Positions 8,129 through 16,045 of a DNA stretch of 32,257 bases are shown in pieces; the stretch's first letter is position 1; the number at the start of each line of letters is the position of its first letter. The position numbers and the translations under genes are program-made. The stretch spans positions 1 through 32,257 of the forward strand of contig CAJUQR010000003.1 in the NCBI GenBank assembly GCA_910588185.1. Direction: 5' to 3'. Under the pieces are notes generated by a model. That model was not told where the DNA came from. It worked only from the letters and a program-made list of their open reading frames with translations, and searched no databases. The DNA is from an uncultured Peptostreptococcaceae bacterium. Its GTDB lineage: Bacteria > Bacillota > Clostridia > Peptostreptococcales > Anaerovoracaceae.

Positions 8129-8428
8129 ATGAGAAAACACAAAGATTTTATGAGCGAACCCGACTATGGTTATATCGACATTGAATCCTGCTTTGAACCG
8201 ATTTTTGAGCCGCCCTTGGAAACTCTGGAAGAATGGCACAGCTGGGAGGATGAACCCAAACCGACACTGGAAAACACCTCGGTCTATGTCACAGAGCCGG
8301 ATGGCATTCAATATTTTTACTGCGGCAATACCCGGATTCGGGTATCCGAGCATTTCTCCCAGGCAGGCAAATCCATGGACAAGCTGATTGAAAATGTGAT
8401 CCAGTATGCCGCCCGCAATGCTGGATAA
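8129..8428 (+). CDS. 99-aa TnpW-like small protein
   Basis: GGAGG lies 7 nt upstream of ATG 8129. The N-terminal half is very acidic; the C-terminal half reads 'YFYCGNTRIRVSEHFSQAGK' then a helix, which resembles the short TnpW family of Tn4451-like elements in pattern. The family assignment is tentative. It sits between relaxase and recombinase, the usual place of TnpW. Function unknown; possibly a recombination accessory. Confidence 0.65.
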   Translation: MRKHKDFMSEPDYGYIDIESCFEPIFEPPLETLEEWHSWEDEPKPTLENTSVYVTEPDGIQYFYCGNTRIRVSEHFSQAGKSMDKLIENVIQYAARNAG

Positions 8429-8451
8429 TCCCATTCCACAACAAAATGTCG

Positions 8452-8507
8452 TTGAACCACACCCACGCTTACGGTATAATAAAAGCAGAAGTATTGTAAG
8501 CGTGGGT
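8452..8507 (+). promoter_or_regulatory. Recombinase promoter within a 12-bp inverted repeat
   Basis: TTGAAC (8452-8457) and TATAAT (8475-8480) are separated by exactly 17 bp. The -10 is enclosed by a perfect 12-bp inverted repeat, ACCCACGCTTAC at 8461-8472 and its reverse complement at 8496-8507. A dimeric repressor there would block the recombinase promoter; the repeat would also form a hairpin in the transcript near its start. Regulation is inference. Confidence 0.7.
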
Positions 8508-8535
8508 TGTTTCGATTAGAAGGAGGATTTTTACC

Positions 8536-10143
8536 GTGAAACAACCTTACAGTACCGCACTCTATATGCGTCTCAGCCGTGACGACGAAAACTATGGCGA
8601 CAGCGTGAGTATCGAGACCCAGCGCACCATTTTGCAGCAGTACGCAAAGGAACATGGCCTTTCGGTGTATGGCGAGTATGTCGATGACGGATGGAGCGGA
8701 ACAAACTTCGAGCGTCCCAGCTTTCAGCGGATGATGGATGATGTGGAGGCCGGAAAGGTCAACTGCATCATTACTAAAGACCTCAGTCGCTTTGGCCGTG
8801 AACACGTGATGATGGACTACTATCTGGAATTTGTGTTCCCGGAAAAGCAGATTCGCTACATCGCTTTGGCTGAAAACGAGGACACCGAAAAAGGACTTTC
8901 GGATTTTGTGCCGTTCAAGAACCTTTTCAACGAATGGTTTGCAAAGGATACCAGCCGAAAGGTGAAAACGGCGCTTCGTGCCAAATTTGCTGCTGGAGAG
9001 CGCACTTTTGCCTATGCGCCGCTGGGATACATCCGCCATCCCGAAATCAAAAACACTTTGGCCATAGACGAAGAAACCCGCTGGATCATCGAGAAAATCT
9101 TTGACCTTGCACTTCATGGAGCAGGTGCAGCGAAGATCACCAAGACCCTGATTGCAGAAAAAATCCCGACTGCGGGCTGGCTCAATTATCAGCGGTACGG
9201 AACCTTTGCCAATATCTATGCCCATGCGCCGGAAGAAAAATCCTATGCCTGGACGATTGCTCAGGTCAAAAGTATCCTGCAAGATGAAACCTATATCGGC
9301 AACAGTGTACACAATAAGCAAACCAATATCTCTTATAAAAACAAGAAAAAGGTGCGCAAGCCGAAAGAAGAATGGATTCGGGTGGAAAATACCCATGAGG
9401 CCATCATCAGCCGGGATGTGTTTGAGCAGGTGCAAAAGCAGATCGCCAGCCGCAGACGGCAGCAGAAGGATGCCACAACGCAGATTTTCGCCGGGCTTGT
9501 AAAATGTGCAGATTGTGGCTGGTCTATGCGCTTCGGCACGAACCGGCAGAACAAAACGCCGTACAGCCATTTCACTTGCAGCCAGTACGGACAGATGGGG
9601 ACACAATGCTCGGCGCATTATATCCGCTATGACACGCTCTATGTCTATGTGCTGTCCAGAATCCAGTATTGGTCCCATCGGGCGCAGCTGAGCGAAGAAA
9701 AGCTCTTGCAGCAGATTTTGAAAAACGGTGACCGGGAACGCATGACTGCCGCCAAGCGTCAGGAATCCGAGCTGAAACGGGCGGAAAAGCGCAAGGCAGA
9801 AGTGGACGGAAAATTCGTCCGAATGTACGAGGACTGGTCCGCCGGACGCATCACCGAGTATAACTTCAATCTGCTGACTAAAAAGTACCAGGCAGAACAG
9901 CTGGAGCTGGAGGAAAAGATCAGCCGCTTGCAAGCGGAGCTGTCCGCAGAGCAGCAAACTGCCCTGGATGCCGAAAAGTGGGTCGCTCTCATCAAGCAGT
10001 ACGCCAATCCCACGGAGCTGACCGCCGAACTTCTGAACACTCTAATTGAAAAAATAACCGTCCACGAAGCTGTCAAGGGCGAGGACGGAAGCCGTGAGCA
10101 GGAAGTAGAAATCTACTACCGCTTCATCGGCAAAATCGACTGA
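8536..10143 (+). CDS. Large serine recombinase (TnpX-like)
   Basis: A 535-aa protein. The start is GTG at 8536 after AAGGAGGA. The resolvase catalytic domain is at about 6-150, with nucleophile S14 in 'YMRLSRDD'; the recombinase domain follows (about 165-270), then a zinc ribbon from about C324 ('CADCGWSM') and a coiled coil from about 400 to 470. It is the last gene of the element and its stop is 35 bp from the right junction. Known relatives such as TnpX insert and excise through a GA-type dinucleotide core. It is expected to catalyse excision and integration. Confidence 0.95.
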   Translation: MKQPYSTALYMRLSRDDENYGDSVSIETQRTILQQYAKEHGLSVYGEYVDDGWSGTNFERPSFQRMMDDVEAGKVNCIITKDLSRFGREHVMMDYYLEFVFPEKQIRYIALAENEDTEKGLSDFVPFKNLFNEWFAKDTSRKVKTALRAKFAAGERTFAYAPLGYIRHPEIKNTLAIDEETRWIIEKIFDLALHGAGAAKITKTLIAEKIPTAGWLNYQRYGTFANIYAHAPEEKSYAWTIAQVKSILQDETYIGNSVHNKQTNISYKNKKKVRKPKEEWIRVENTHEAIISRDVFEQVQKQIASRRRQQKDATTQIFAGLVKCADCGWSMRFGTNRQNKTPYSHFTCSQYGQMGTQCSAHYIRYDTLYVYVLSRIQYWSHRAQLSEEKLLQQILKNGDRERMTAAKRQESELKRAEKRKAEVDGKFVRMYEDWSAGRITEYNFNLLTKKYQAEQLELEEKISRLQAELSAEQQTALDAEKWVALIKQYANPTELTAELLNTLIEKITVHEAVKGEDGSREQEVEIYYRFIGKID

Positions 10144-10183
10144 CCTTTCTTTTTTTACCCAACAATATCTTTAATTAAGGGAA
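10144..10183. other. Right attachment junction (attR) of the element
   Basis: Between the recombinase stop and 10179 the sequence has no coding frame. From 10181 an XRE regulator frame reads 'ETGAGVPDIENI', normally preceded by KW ('aaa tgg'). Only GG of the tgg codon survives at 10179-10180, so the junction lies at 10179-10183, with a GA dinucleotide at 10181-10182. The exact crossover base cannot be fixed without the other end. Confidence 0.7.
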
Positions 10184-10966
10184 ACCGGAGCAGGTGTTCC
10201 GGATATTGAAAATATTGTAGCTATAGCTAAACTTATGGGTGTTTCGGTAGACGAACTTATTTCGGGTGAGAAGGATAATAGAGGTCAGCGAAATTTTTCT
10301 TTTGAAAGTAACACGGAATATGATATTGATGAGATTAAACGCTGCGATATGAAGCTGGGAGGTGCAAAAAAACTTGTCATATATGGGTATGATGGCGAGA
10401 AGATTGGTGTGAGACTTGCTTCTGATAGTGTCGAAACTGTTCAAAGCGATTTTAAGGTTAAGATTGACGATACGAGGAAGAGAATCGACGTAGATGTAAG
10501 CAGAAAAAATGACATGACAGAAGCAAAAGCCAAAGAGGAGATTACTATATTTGTTAAACTTCCAAATCCATATACAAAGAAAATTGAAATTGCGGCTAAT
10601 GCGGAAATTGTAGAGATAGCCGATTTAGAGTGTGATAGCATTGAACTTGACGTAAAAACAAGAGAAATGAATTTATCAAACATCGTTGGAACAGTGGAAA
10701 TTAACTGTAATCTTGATATGAATATAACTTGCGATTCTTTAAATGGTGCAGTTGAGATAAATCAGGTATCTGCGACTTCGAAGATTTGGATTCCTGGGGA
10801 TATATCGTTTGCGGCTATAGCCAGGGGAGTTGGAACAAATATATATTATGAATGTGATGGAAATACCTGTGATTCGTTTTGCAATACTGATTCGGAAAAT
10901 TTGATTGAACTAAACGGCATAAAAAGTGAACTTGTTATTTGCACGTCCGGTCAGGAGGCGAAATAA
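10181..10966 (+). pseudogene. XRE-family regulator with DUF4097-like C-terminus, 5' part removed by insertion
   Basis: The readable frame begins in the middle of an XRE helix-turn-helix ('ETGAGVPDIENIVAIAKLMG', then 'VDELISGE') and continues for about 230 residues of beta-rich, repetitive sequence resembling DUF4097-type beta-helix regions. The start and recognition helix are absent because the mobile element was inserted there. An in-frame ATG at 10235 has no good ribosome binding site, so any product would lack the HTH. The 5' piece should lie beyond the other end of the element. Excision would restore the gene. Its stop is 2 nt before the start of the CPBP protease gene, suggesting a regulator-protease operon. 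Confidence 0.85.
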
Positions 10967-10968
10967 CC

Positions 10969-11799
10969 ATGGAACGATATAAGTACAGACCGGTACGTTT
11001 TTATGTAACGTGCTTTTTGACTACATGGATTTTTTGGATTGGGGCAGTCGTTATCAGTAAAAGCGAAGATGATAACGGTATTTCTTCTCTTTTGATGTTG
11101 TTTGGCCTTATGGCGCCAGCGGTAACGGCCATTGTCACCGTTATGACTTCCAGGAGCAAGGAGCTTAAAGAGGATTTTAAGCGTAAACTTATCGGGTTTT
11201 ATCGTATAAAGCCGATGAGCATTTTAATGGCGATCGTAGGTTTTATGGCAATCGTGGGTATATCTATTAGCATTTCTATTGCCTTTGGCCAATCGGCAGA
11301 GCAGTTTGCTTTTACTGAAGATTTTTCTTTTTCTGTGGGAGGTACTTCTGCGTTGCTTACTATTTTGCTTGCTGCTGTAATAGAAGAAGTGGGATGGCGT
11401 GGCTATGGTGAAGACTCAGTAGCTTCGTATTGTTCGTGGTTTAAAGAGTCCATCATCTTTGGAATAGTATGGGCTCTGTGGCATGTGCCTCTGTTTTGGA
11501 TTGAGGGAACATATCATTATGGTCTTACACAACTTGGAATATTGTATGTACTGAACTTTTTGATAAGTGTTATGCCCATGGGATTTTTGACAACTTGGGT
11601 TTATGTAAAAAATAATCGAAGCATGCTTGCGTGTATTATTTTTCATCTTTTTATCAATACCATGCAGGAGAAAATTGCCATGACACCGGAGACTAAGTGC
11701 ATAGAGACGATTGTTGTCTTTGCAGCGGCAGCGTTGATTGTTTTGACCAATCGTGAAATGTTCTTTGAGAAGGATCATATAGGCAGGCTGCTTGGATAA
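10969..11799 (+). CDS. CPBP-family intramembrane glutamic protease
   Basis: A 276-aa integral membrane protein. ATG 10969 follows CAGGAGGCG; a GTG/TTG start upstream is possible but less suited. The diagnostic motifs are present: EEVGWRGYGE (EExxxR), ALWHVPLFW with a histidine, and 'IFHLFINT' with the third histidine region. About seven hydrophobic segments. CPBP proteins act as prenyl-protein-processing or bacteriocin-immunity type proteases. It directly follows the interrupted regulator gene, suggesting the regulator once controlled it. Substrate unknown. Confidence 0.9.
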   Translation: MERYKYRPVRFYVTCFLTTWIFWIGAVVISKSEDDNGISSLLMLFGLMAPAVTAIVTVMTSRSKELKEDFKRKLIGFYRIKPMSILMAIVGFMAIVGISISISIAFGQSAEQFAFTEDFSFSVGGTSALLTILLAAVIEEVGWRGYGEDSVASYCSWFKESIIFGIVWALWHVPLFWIEGTYHYGLTQLGILYVLNFLISVMPMGFLTTWVYVKNNRSMLACIIFHLFINTMQEKIAMTPETKCIETIVVFAAAALIVLTNREMFFEKDHIGRLLG

Positions 11800-11836
11800 A
11801 GTGGGTTTTGAGCTGGTGATTGAATATAGATTTTGT

Positions 11837-11857
11837 GAGGGCGGCTGCCCTCTTTTT
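11837..11857 (+). terminator. Intrinsic terminator after the CPBP gene
   Basis: GAGGGC (11837-11842) pairs perfectly with GCCCTC (11847-11852) around a GGCT loop, followed by TTTTT. Confidence 0.85.
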
Positions 11858-11908
11858 CGATTGGGGAATTTGTAGAAAAGATTTGACTTTTATATAATAT
11901 AGGTAAAT

Positions 11909-11937
11909 TTTACATATTTTATTAAATTTGATATAAT
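11909..11937 (+). promoter_or_regulatory. Promoter of the first AT-islet gene
   Basis: TTTACA (11909-11914) and TATAAT (11932-11937) are 17 bp apart, 37 nt upstream of the start at 11974. The -35 is one base from consensus. The surrounding sequence is very AT-rich, so other -10-like boxes exist. Confidence 0.65.
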
Positions 11938-11973
11938 AGCATAAAAAAATTTGTTTTTAAAGAGGTAATTCTG

Positions 11974-12594
11974 GTGGATTTAAATATTTTAGAAAGAATC
12001 GTAAATTATTTAGACGAGCATAGTAACTTTTTTATGCTTCTTGTTACAGCAATATATGTTATTGCTACTATTTTGATTTATAGAGCTAATGCGAAATCAA
12101 ATAAATTAGCGGATAAACAATTAGAAGAGGCACGTAAACAATATGATGAGCAGAATAGACCTTATATTGAGGTTGAACTAATTTATGAAAGAAGACAATA
12201 TTGGGGATTTAGATTTATTAATAATGGTAGATTTACAGCGCAAAGTGTAAAAATAAACCTAGATAAAGCTTTTATTAATAGCCTCGAACAAACTTTTAGG
12301 AAAATGTTAAAGGAACAAATTGGAAGAGAGATTATTATTGGTGCTGGACAACATTATGATTTATATTTTGGCACTAATGAATTTAGAAATAATGAGGATA
12401 TAGGAGTAGCTAAAGGAAGCATTTGCTATTCTGGAAAAGATAAAAATTATAAGTCTGACTTTTGTGTAGACGTTGCAAGTTATGCCACTATATTCTCCGT
12501 AGAAAGTTATGAAGAACTTATAATAAAAAAATTAGATAAACGATTGGCTAAATTAAATGATATTGAAGAAGCGATTAGAGAATTAAAGAATTAA
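11974..12594 (+). CDS. Membrane-anchored orphan protein, 206 aa
   Basis: Starts at GTG 11974 with a weak AGAGG site. One N-terminal transmembrane helix (about 17-38), a short charged helix to about residue 60, then a cytoplasmic domain beginning 'RPYIEVELIYERR', which is beta-rich, and a C-terminal charged coiled coil. This topology (membrane anchor, short coiled coil, RPYI-type beta domain) occurs in many unassigned Firmicutes proteins; I do not recognise the family. Codon composition is far more AT-rich than the flanks, suggesting acquisition. Function unknown. Confidence 0.75.
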   Translation: MDLNILERIVNYLDEHSNFFMLLVTAIYVIATILIYRANAKSNKLADKQLEEARKQYDEQNRPYIEVELIYERRQYWGFRFINNGRFTAQSVKINLDKAFINSLEQTFRKMLKEQIGREIIIGAGQHYDLYFGTNEFRNNEDIGVAKGSICYSGKDKNYKSDFCVDVASYATIFSVESYEELIIKKLDKRLAKLNDIEEAIRELKN

Positions 12595-13173
12595 GAAAAC
12601 ATGATTTATAGTTATGCTAAATTATGTAAAATTTGAAATGTAATATGATAAAATACGATAATTAATGAATTAGATATTGGTGATATCAAGTTTATCAGAT
12701 TTAATTTAGGTAATAGTGTGGATCACGGAGGTCTGCTAAATGGAGGGTTTATTTCCTATTTTTAGAAAATAGGAATAATAACAGTAGTGCAATTGTTAAC
12801 ATTTTTGTGATCTAAATTAATCATTAGCATTTACGCAATAGTTGAGGATATATTATATATGAGGCTGAGCGGAACATGTTTAGGATTAAAATATTTATTT
12901 TTGTTTTTTCTTAACTAAGCCACACTAAAAATAAACGTCATCTGTTATCTAACTGTTTATGTAAAATAAATTTGACAACCAAGTAAGAATATTAAACTAT
13001 GTTACAAGTTATAAACTATCAACTGCAGCTGGTACATTATCTAAAACTGCATTTTTGCAGTAAGTGTTTTCATTAGTTTAAAATAATTATATCACCAGTG
13101 TATTTTTTGATAGATGAGATGTTAGGAAATATAGATTGGATTTGATGCTAGATTATTGTTTATAGGAGTGAAA
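12595..13173. other. AT-rich non-coding stretch with hairpins and a 10-codon micro-ORF
   Basis: No ordinary gene is seen. A nested inverted repeat is present: GATCAC (12721-12726) with GTGATC (12807-12812), enclosing TTCCTATTTT (12753-12762) with AAAATAGGAA (12766-12775). GGAGG at 12727-12731 precedes ATG 12740, a frame of ten codons (MEGLFPIFRK) ending at 12772 inside the 3' hairpin arm. ACTGCA/TGCAGT forms another hairpin at 13046-13061. A TTGACA at 12972-12977 has only a weak -10 after it. Could hold a small RNA; no RNA family is recognised. Confidence 0.4.
12740..12772 (+). CDS. Possible 10-aa micro-ORF with a strong ribosome binding site
   Basis: ATG 12740 has GGAGG 8 nt upstream; the peptide is MEGLFPIFRK and the stop codon lies in the hairpin arm 12766-12775. 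It could be a leader peptide or a chance ORF. Reported because both the site and the hairpin overlap are unusual in this AT-rich DNA; no expression evidence. Confidence 0.25.
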   Translation: MEGLFPIFRK

Positions 13174-14070
13174 ATGATATCAATTACTGAATGGATTGTT
13201 GAAAATAATGTAATAATACAAATCATTCTTAGCATTCTTACATTATTTGCTACAATATTTGTATCTGTTTTTATTTATTTGCTTCAGCGTAAACATGAAG
13301 AGGAGTTAGAAAAAATACAAGAAAAGCAAATACAATATAGTCTTGAAGAACAAGCAAAACTTTTTTTAATAGATCATAAAGAAGAATGCAATTATCTTCC
13401 TTGGTGTATTTTTTCGTCAAATTTACATCGTCTTGATAACCATACAAGAAAGATTTATGCGGATTATTGTTGTTGCCGTTTGGAATTGCAAAACGAGATA
13501 TTAAAGCAGGCAGGATTAAAATGCAAGCAAATAGAGGATATTGATTGGGTTGATAGTGCAATTAAATTATTACAAGAAGATATTAAGCTGAATAAACTTG
13601 GGGAAAATGTTTTATATGATAATGCAAAATATTTTCATCGCAGTTATGAACGTTATAAATATGAAAAGTACGATAATATAAAGTATGAGTATATATTTGA
13701 GCCTATTATAATTGATTTTGGAGCACAATCGTTTTTTAGAAAGCATATGTGTAACTTATCAGATTATATATATGAATATTTTGAATATATAAATCATGAA
13801 GGAATTATTCCACTTTGTAAACCAAATCCGTTACCACCAATTGATTATATGTGTAAAAAAATTAATTTTGGAGAAGTTGAAGAAAAGATTGTTTGTGGGT
13901 GGATAATGGAAATGATTGAAGGCATTGCAGCATCTATTATGGGGCACAAAGACCTTTATGACAATATTATCATTGATTATACAGATGCCAATGCTGAAAC
14001 ATATGAAGATAAGTATTATAAGGTATTACAGGAATTATACAATACATATTACTTTGCAAATTCCCTATAA
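13174..14070 (+). CDS. Membrane-anchored orphan protein, 298 aa
   Basis: ATG 13174 follows GGAGTG. A single N-terminal transmembrane helix (about 15-36), a charged coiled coil to about 65, then a helical cytoplasmic domain with a 'NYLPWCIFSSNLHR' motif and a CCC triplet in 'DYCCCRLE'. The pattern is typical of a conserved family of unknown function, but I cannot name it. Very AT-rich. Same membrane-anchor plus coiled-coil topology as the 206-aa protein in the same islet. A defence-related role is possible but not shown. Confidence 0.75.
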   Translation: MISITEWIVENNVIIQIILSILTLFATIFVSVFIYLLQRKHEEELEKIQEKQIQYSLEEQAKLFLIDHKEECNYLPWCIFSSNLHRLDNHTRKIYADYCCCRLELQNEILKQAGLKCKQIEDIDWVDSAIKLLQEDIKLNKLGENVLYDNAKYFHRSYERYKYEKYDNIKYEYIFEPIIIDFGAQSFFRKHMCNLSDYIYEYFEYINHEGIIPLCKPNPLPPIDYMCKKINFGEVEEKIVCGWIMEMIEGIAASIMGHKDLYDNIIIDYTDANAETYEDKYYKVLQELYNTYYFANSL

Positions 14071-14204
14071 AATTAAAGAAAAGATGCGAATTATGATTAA
14101 AAAGCTTCTTAAAAAATATAAATATCTGTTTGAGGGTATATAAGATGTAGTTCAAATTATAATGATGCAGTATGAACTTTGAACAGATAATAATTAATAG
14201 ATTT

Positions 14205-14239
14205 AAGCTCTCAAGCATTATTGGAGCTTTTATTTATTA
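14205..14239 (+). terminator. Terminator after the AT-islet
   Basis: AAGCTC (14205-14210) pairs with GAGCTT (14224-14229), followed by a T-rich run (TTATTTATT). The loop is 13 nt. Confidence 0.6.
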
Positions 14240-14333
14240 TATAATAAGGATTTATGAAAAAACATCCCCAAAACCTTACAATAACTACAAATCATTGCAA
14301 GTTTTGCATATCCTTTAATTGGAGGTGCAATTC

Positions 14334-15146
14334 ATGAAAAAGAAATTGAGTATAGTGACTACAGCGATTTTTGCTGTAAGTTTGGTGTTTTGCAGCATGG
14401 TTATGTGGAGTGGACATTTAGAAGGCGCAGAGAGTGAAACTGAGAGTGTATCTGCACAGGGCAAAAATACGGATAAATTGGTGATTGTAATTGATCCCGG
14501 TCATGGTGGAATGGATGGTGGTGCATCGTCAGCAGATGGAACCATGGAAAAAGATATAAATTTAGAAATTGCTGTGAAACTAAAGGAGATTATGGAAGAT
14601 TATCCGGTTGAGGTGATAATGACGAGAGATTCAGACGTGAGTTTACATAGCGACAGCAGCGTATCTATTAAGAATCAGAAACGACAGGATTTGCTTAAGC
14701 GCAAAGAGATAATAGATCAATCGGGAGCAGAACTGGCTATTTGTATACATTTGAATAGTTTTAAAGAAGATGCATCAGTATACGGAGCGCAGGTTTTTTA
14801 TCCAAAAGCAAACATTGCGAGAACAGATGGACGAACATACGAACACGATTCAAAACAATATGCTGAAAGCGTTCAAAAATCCATTGAAACTAATATATCA
14901 GACGGCAGAGAACGGAGCGTTATGAGTAAAGGAGATTTTCTTGTATTTGAAAACCCCACTTGTCCGATGGTGCTAGTAGAATGTGGATTTTTGTCGAATA
15001 AAAGCGAAGGGGAAAAGCTCAAAAATCCTGAATATCAAGGAAAAATGGCATCTGCAATCTGGCAGGGAATTAATGAAAATTTATGCCTAGAAAAGGAGAC
15101 AAATATGGAAATAATTGAGAGTACGAACAAACAGCAAAAAAAGTAG
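14334..15146 (+). CDS. N-acetylmuramoyl-L-alanine amidase, CwlD-like
   Basis: A 270-aa secreted or membrane-anchored enzyme. ATG 14334 follows TTGGAGGTG. Residues about 6-27 are a signal anchor. The Amidase_3 domain has Zn ligands H57 (in DPGHGGMDGG), E72 and H139 (in CIHLNSF), with the catalytic E in 'VECGFLSN' near the end. It cleaves the amide bond between muramic acid and the stem peptide. Size and motifs fit CwlD, the cortex-specific amidase of endospore formers, but a general amidase is not excluded. A short charged tail follows the domain. Alone in its transcription unit. Confidence 0.9.
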   Translation: MKKKLSIVTTAIFAVSLVFCSMVMWSGHLEGAESETESVSAQGKNTDKLVIVIDPGHGGMDGGASSADGTMEKDINLEIAVKLKEIMEDYPVEVIMTRDSDVSLHSDSSVSIKNQKRQDLLKRKEIIDQSGAELAICIHLNSFKEDASVYGAQVFYPKANIARTDGRTYEHDSKQYAESVQKSIETNISDGRERSVMSKGDFLVFENPTCPMVLVECGFLSNKSEGEKLKNPEYQGKMASAIWQGINENLCLEKETNMEIIESTNKQQKK

Positions 15147-15165
15147 AAAAAATGTTAAAAAAATC

Positions 15166-15298
15166 TGTGGATAACTTACTATTGACAAATTAAAAAACAC
15201 CTCTAATATATTGAAAAATACGGCATTTAGCATAGCAAAGTTATCCACAAGGAGATGTGAATATAATTGTATACGATTTTGGGATAAGCTGTGGATAA
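15166..15298. other. Cluster of three consensus DnaA boxes
   Basis: The 9-mer TTATCCACA or its complement occurs exactly at 15166-15174 (minus), 15241-15249 (plus) and 15290-15298 (minus). The intervening DNA is very AT-rich. No dnaA, dnaN or rpmH gene is nearby. Could be a DnaA-binding regulatory locus or a secondary origin-like cluster; see the corresponding finding. Confidence 0.7.
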
Positions 15299-15367
15299 AA
15301 GCGGAAACCATTGGAAATTAAAGAACTTTTTGATGTTGAAAAGTGTTTGCCCTTTTGAGAACAACAG

Positions 15368-15395
15368 TTGACATAAAACGACAAAATGCTACAAT
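15368..15395 (+). promoter_or_regulatory. Promoter of the DUF4282-like gene
   Basis: TTGACA (15368-15373) and TACAAT (15390-15395) are 16 bp apart, ending 42 nt before ATG 15438. The -35 is a perfect consensus. Confidence 0.7.
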
Positions 15396-15437
15396 AAAAA
15401 AGAAAGATAAAAAACATAGATGAGAGGGGTAGACAAA

Positions 15438-15977
15438 ATGATGTATCCATACAGTTATAGCTATGGCATATTGTATTATGGCAGAGAGATTGCCATATTT
15501 GCTGCTATACTTTTGGCAGTGGTTTTATCGATTGTTCTTTATTTTACTTTTTTAAGTAAGAAGAATGAAGGTAAGTATAAAGGAGCCAAGGGAAAAATAT
15601 ACAATTTTTTGAGTTTTAATAAATTTTATACAGAAGATATAATGAAGCTTCTTTATGTAGTTTCTGTTGCAGTTCTTGTTGTTGCCGGCTTCGCTATGAT
15701 GTTTACACATAATTTCATTTCCGGGCTTTTAGTGCTTGTTCTAGGTAATGTAGCCCTGAGAATTTCGTATGAACTTATAATGATGTTCATAATCATGTGT
15801 AGGAAAACTGTTTCTATAGATAGAAAGATGGATAAGATTACTGAGTTCTACAGTGATGATTTTGGCGAAGGAGAGTGCTGCGCTTGTGATGAAACGATAC
15901 CAGATCAAGAATGTTGCAGCTGTCAAGATTGCTGTTGTGAATGCGATGAACAAGAAATAAATGCATCTGATAGATAG
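15438..15977 (+). CDS. DUF4282-like membrane protein with cysteine-rich tail
   Basis: A 179-aa protein. ATG 15438 is preceded by GAGAGGGG. Three hydrophobic segments (about 17-43, 71-90, 95-120); the second part reads 'FLSFNKFYTEDIMKLLY' and 'ISGLLVLVLGNVALRISYEL', matching the DUF4282 pattern. The C-terminal 40 residues carry ten cysteines in CC, CxxC and CCC groups, an unusual extension that could bind metal or anchor to a membrane surface. Its function is unknown; the DUF4282 assignment is from pattern memory. The terminator at 16005-16042 follows. Confidence 0.75.
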   Translation: MMYPYSYSYGILYYGREIAIFAAILLAVVLSIVLYFTFLSKKNEGKYKGAKGKIYNFLSFNKFYTEDIMKLLYVVSVAVLVVAGFAMMFTHNFISGLLVLVLGNVALRISYELIMMFIIMCRKTVSIDRKMDKITEFYSDDFGEGECCACDETIPDQECCSCQDCCCECDEQEINASDR

Positions 15978-16004
15978 AGAAGCCATTTAAAATTTTGTAA
16001 AAAT

Positions 16005-16042
16005 AGCCCTTAGGTCATTAGCAAATGACATTAAGGGCTTTT
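16005..16042. terminator. Bidirectional intrinsic terminator
   Basis: AGCCCTTA (16005-16012) pairs with TAAGGGCT (16032-16039); T runs follow on both strands (TTTTT after 16039 and its counterpart on the complement). It separates convergent genes. Confidence 0.9.
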
Positions 16043-16045
16043 TGA

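Larger units (their letters stand above)
1..10180. mobile_element. Right part of a Tn4451-like integrated mobilizable element
   Basis: Seen: a GC-rich block with a relaxase, a small TnpW-like protein and a large serine recombinase in that order, preceded by primase and helicase genes and a leftward cargo operon. The block ends about 35 bp after the recombinase stop, where an interrupted XRE regulator reading frame resumes. Known: Tn4451/Tn4453 of clostridia carry tnpX (large serine recombinase), tnpZ (Pre/Mob relaxase) and tnpW. Inference: this is the right-hand part of an integrative mobilizable element that also encodes replication functions. No conjugation pore genes are visible. The left end and the 5' half of the interrupted host gene are outside the window. 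Confidence 0.85.

Noticed and set aside
8317..9957. Long minus-strand open frame (546 codons) opposite the serine recombinase
   Set aside because: Antisense to a clear catalytic gene, with no recognised domain and no ribosome binding site.
1..10180. Self-conjugative ICE
   Set aside because: No type IV secretion or coupling protein genes are seen; however, the left end is outside the window, so this is only for the visible part.
12595..13173. Retron or reverse-transcriptase-associated RNA
   Set aside because: No reverse transcriptase gene or conserved retron signature is present nearby.
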